A stretch of 64,000 bases of DNA from Archaeoglobus sp. UBA234. GTDB taxonomy: Archaea; Halobacteriota; Archaeoglobi; Archaeoglobales; Archaeoglobaceae. A program made the translations under genes and the position numbers. Below the pieces are notes generated by a model, which did not search any database, had not been told where the DNA came from, and saw only the letters and a program-made list of their open reading frames with translations. The stretch lies in the NCBI GenBank assembly GCA_002494625.1, contig DACH01000005.1, positions 283,238 to 347,237 on the forward strand. Direction: 5' to 3'. Below are positions 63,301-64,000 of this stretch, piece after piece; within the stretch, counting starts at the first letter, position 1; every line of letters begins with the position of its first letter.

Positions 63301-63909
63301 TTCGAGCTGGTTGCTCACTTCTATCAAAATTGTGTTAATCCTTTCAATGTTCTCTCTTACAATCTCAAGTTCTTCTATAGCTTTTTCCTTCTTTTCATCA
63401 AACTCGGAAATTCCGGCTATGTCATCTATTATCTTCCTTCGCTGGAAGGGGCTCATTTCAGCGATTCTGGTTACATCACCCTGCATGACGACATTGTATG
63501 CATCGCTGTGAATTCCAGCATTTGATAGAAGTCTGTGAATCTCAGAAATCTTTGTTGACCTGCCGTTAATATAGTTGTAGCTGTAGTACCCCTTTTCTGT
63601 CCTCCGGATTTTTCTTGTAATCTTTATTTCTTTTTCTCCGCCTAGAATCCCATCAGAGTTATCAAAAATAACTGTTACTTCAGCTTCGTTGAGATTTCCG
63701 TTTCCTGAGTGAATAAGATCAGTAAGTCTATCCGCCCTCAGCAGTCTTGTTGATGGTGTAAGTCCGAGACAGAACAGAATTGCATCAACGATATTTGATT
63801 TTCCACTTCCATTTGGGCCGCTGATAACCGTAAATCCCTTAAAAAGTGGAATTTCTACTCTTTTATTAAATGATTTGAAATTTTTTATTATTATCTTTTT
63901 TATGTGCAT
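60391..63909 (-). CDS. smc: Chromosome segregation protein SMC
   Basis: The product is 1172 residues, normal for archaeal SMC. Walker A is GPNGSGKSNIVDAILFCLG near the N-terminus. Two long coiled coils (about 170-500 and 680-1010) enclose the hinge (about 515-665, with ALPGVYGTVSQLCEV and TAAGNALQFMVVDSEDDA). The C-terminal head holds the ABC signature SMSGGEKSLVALSLIFAIQ and Walker B PFYAFDEIDMFLD. It compacts and separates the chromosome together with ScpA and ScpB, encoded just downstream. The start is at ATG MHIKKIIIKNFKSF. Confidence 0.96.
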   Translation of the reverse strand: MHIKKIIIKNFKSFNKRVEIPLFKGFTVISGPNGSGKSNIVDAILFCLGLTPSTRLLRADRLTDLIHSGNGNLNEAEVTVIFDNSDGILGGEKEIKITRKIRRTEKGYYSYNYINGRSTKISEIHRLLSNAGIHSDAYNVVMQGDVTRIAEMSPFQRRKIIDDIAGISEFDEKKEKAIEELEIVRENIERINTILIEVSNQLEQLDADRQEALRYKALLEEKEKFLRYLNISKYLNLMSKKKRIENEISKLEAEKDRISKDIIEVTKEINEFNSKADEISSKIYELADENYRAIQDEIIDITSQIEGTKKSVELRRKELRDIEDNKTQLLVAISKLKEELSSVEEEIQKFSIQKISLQEVLDNLEAKRSIINIKLGEMDASHSRLRDELLEKREMLDSIKEKRSEKVNERDRLLEIIRRIGLELEDLETEKINLENEIESSLQEVVKLNREKIKVEKELEKKIKRKQEIDNRIFSIRNELSEVEEEIKSLEVELSKIQAQLTVIESHFSKAVELVLEAKRRRALPGVYGTVSQLCEVSNEFATALETAAGNALQFMVVDSEDDAVRCIKYLKQIDGGRATFIPLNRIKKSFKDIKLDRSVLKEKGVVDYAVNLLTCDKKFKPIFNFVYRDTLVVEDIDVARKLMDSRRIVTLDGDLIEKSGTLTGGSPEKRRGILATKELFEKQNKINEEITLLKSKKAGIIGNLRNAEEEKRVIQGEIDSINEIHNRISGEISLKESAIENFKNRISEIKSKSEEKIKERDEIYERIKEIESEIREIENSIKATTKEIENIEKRLKGSEIPKLTEELEKLKDEISRNREAIVIVDKNLENYEYRKRQLSDSIYERELQISQIEDKKREIEEKIREDTELRQKLENKLAELREMEKEVGMAVKDLREQRNKLMDKIRELEARRDTLRFEHTGIDERIKARMETLQITEEQIKEMGEIEFDEKEKIPSNEEIMRRLEEIEIELGKFGDVNLKAIQDYEEVKARRDELVDKKLVLEKEREEILERIEKYEGMKRDAFFNAFNAINMHFKEIISRLTEGEGELVLDSFEDPFNSGLHMRVKIRNKPVQKIESMSGGEKSLVALSLIFAIQKYKPAPFYAFDEIDMFLDGVNVEKVAGLISERSQDAQFIVVSLRKPTLEKADSIIGVTLSRDNSSTVTGIKIKAQ

Positions 63910-63921
63910 AACTTCATGTAT

Positions 63922-64000
63922 TTAATCACAGACTATTAAATCATCTTCTTCCTTTGGCTCGTTCACCACTTGCTCTTCAGTTCTCTCCATGATTTCTCTC
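63922..64000 (-). CDS. C-terminal end of a gene upstream of smc, cut by the window edge
   Basis: The minus-strand frame is open to the right edge and reads REIMERTEEQVVNEPKEED, then DLIVCD before TAA. It ends 12 bases before the smc start codon, so it is probably in the same operon. The acidic tail gives no family. An ATG at 63990 could start a very short peptide, but a longer protein from outside the window is more likely. Confidence 0.5.
   Translation of the reverse strand, partial: REIMERTEEQVVNEPKEEDDLIVCD

Overview
The window comes from a sulfate-reducing-type euryarchaeon, most likely Archaeoglobales. The evidence is Alba, archaeal S-adenosylmethionine synthetase, archaeal Pgk, NreA with a PCNA-binding tail, an archaeal SMC-ScpA-ScpB operon, Clp1-like kinase, RtcB, PGF-CTERM surface proteins, TATA-box promoters close to start codons, and a large set of acyl-CoA catabolism genes. 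The base composition is moderately AT-rich. The species cannot be fixed from the sequence alone.

Layout. 1-2.0 kb: the 3' end of a surface-layer-like PGF-CTERM gene, then a nucleotidyltransferase/HEPN pair whose HEPN partner is broken. 2.1-9.95 kb: housekeeping genes (ubiX, pgk, alba, asd), a metallo-beta-lactamase protein, small membrane proteins, a DsrE-like protein, tRNA-Ala(GGC), tRNA-Leu(UAG), a short zinc ribbon and a Na+/Ca2+ exchanger-type carrier. 10-11.3 kb: an acyl-CoA dehydrogenase. 11.4-16.9 kb: two YeiH-type (UPF0324) anion exporter genes around a membrane-anchored HAMP-PAS-DUF835-winged-helix regulator. The two transcription units share a GTGTCA-repeat element. 17-24.3 kb: MAT, NreA, a sugar kinase with a HAD phosphatase, DUF2150 and SWIM proteins, and a TrmO-like/dUTPase fusion. 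24.3-28.4 kb: a DMT transporter, two PGF-CTERM proteins and a TPR protein. 28.9-33.99 kb: RtcB, a CoA-transferase, a VKOR plus thioredoxin lipoprotein pair, and a transglutaminase-like protein.

34-46.1 kb is a fatty-acid or branched-acid catabolism region: MaoC hydratases, two AMP-forming acyl-CoA ligases, an OFA-type MFS carrier, a ribbon-helix-helix regulator candidate, and a tight operon of ligase, two thiolase-fold proteins, DUF35, MaoC and acyl-CoA dehydrogenase. Both thiolase-fold proteins appear to lack the nucleophilic cysteine, so a retro-aldol type reaction is possible. The promoters of both ligase genes have TGCTCAT boxes on either side of the TATA region.

46.3-47.5 kb is a small accessory patch of secreted and membrane mini-proteins, including a 34-residue peptide whose leader matches the neighbouring 165-residue secreted protein. 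47.7-64 kb returns to core functions: Lhr helicase with a phosphoesterase and cupin, an Era-like GTPase/DUF2073/zinc-ribbon operon, ferredoxin, Clp1-like kinase, YjbQ, RlmE, an enoyl-CoA hydratase, and the condensin operon smc-scpA-scpB read on the minus strand.
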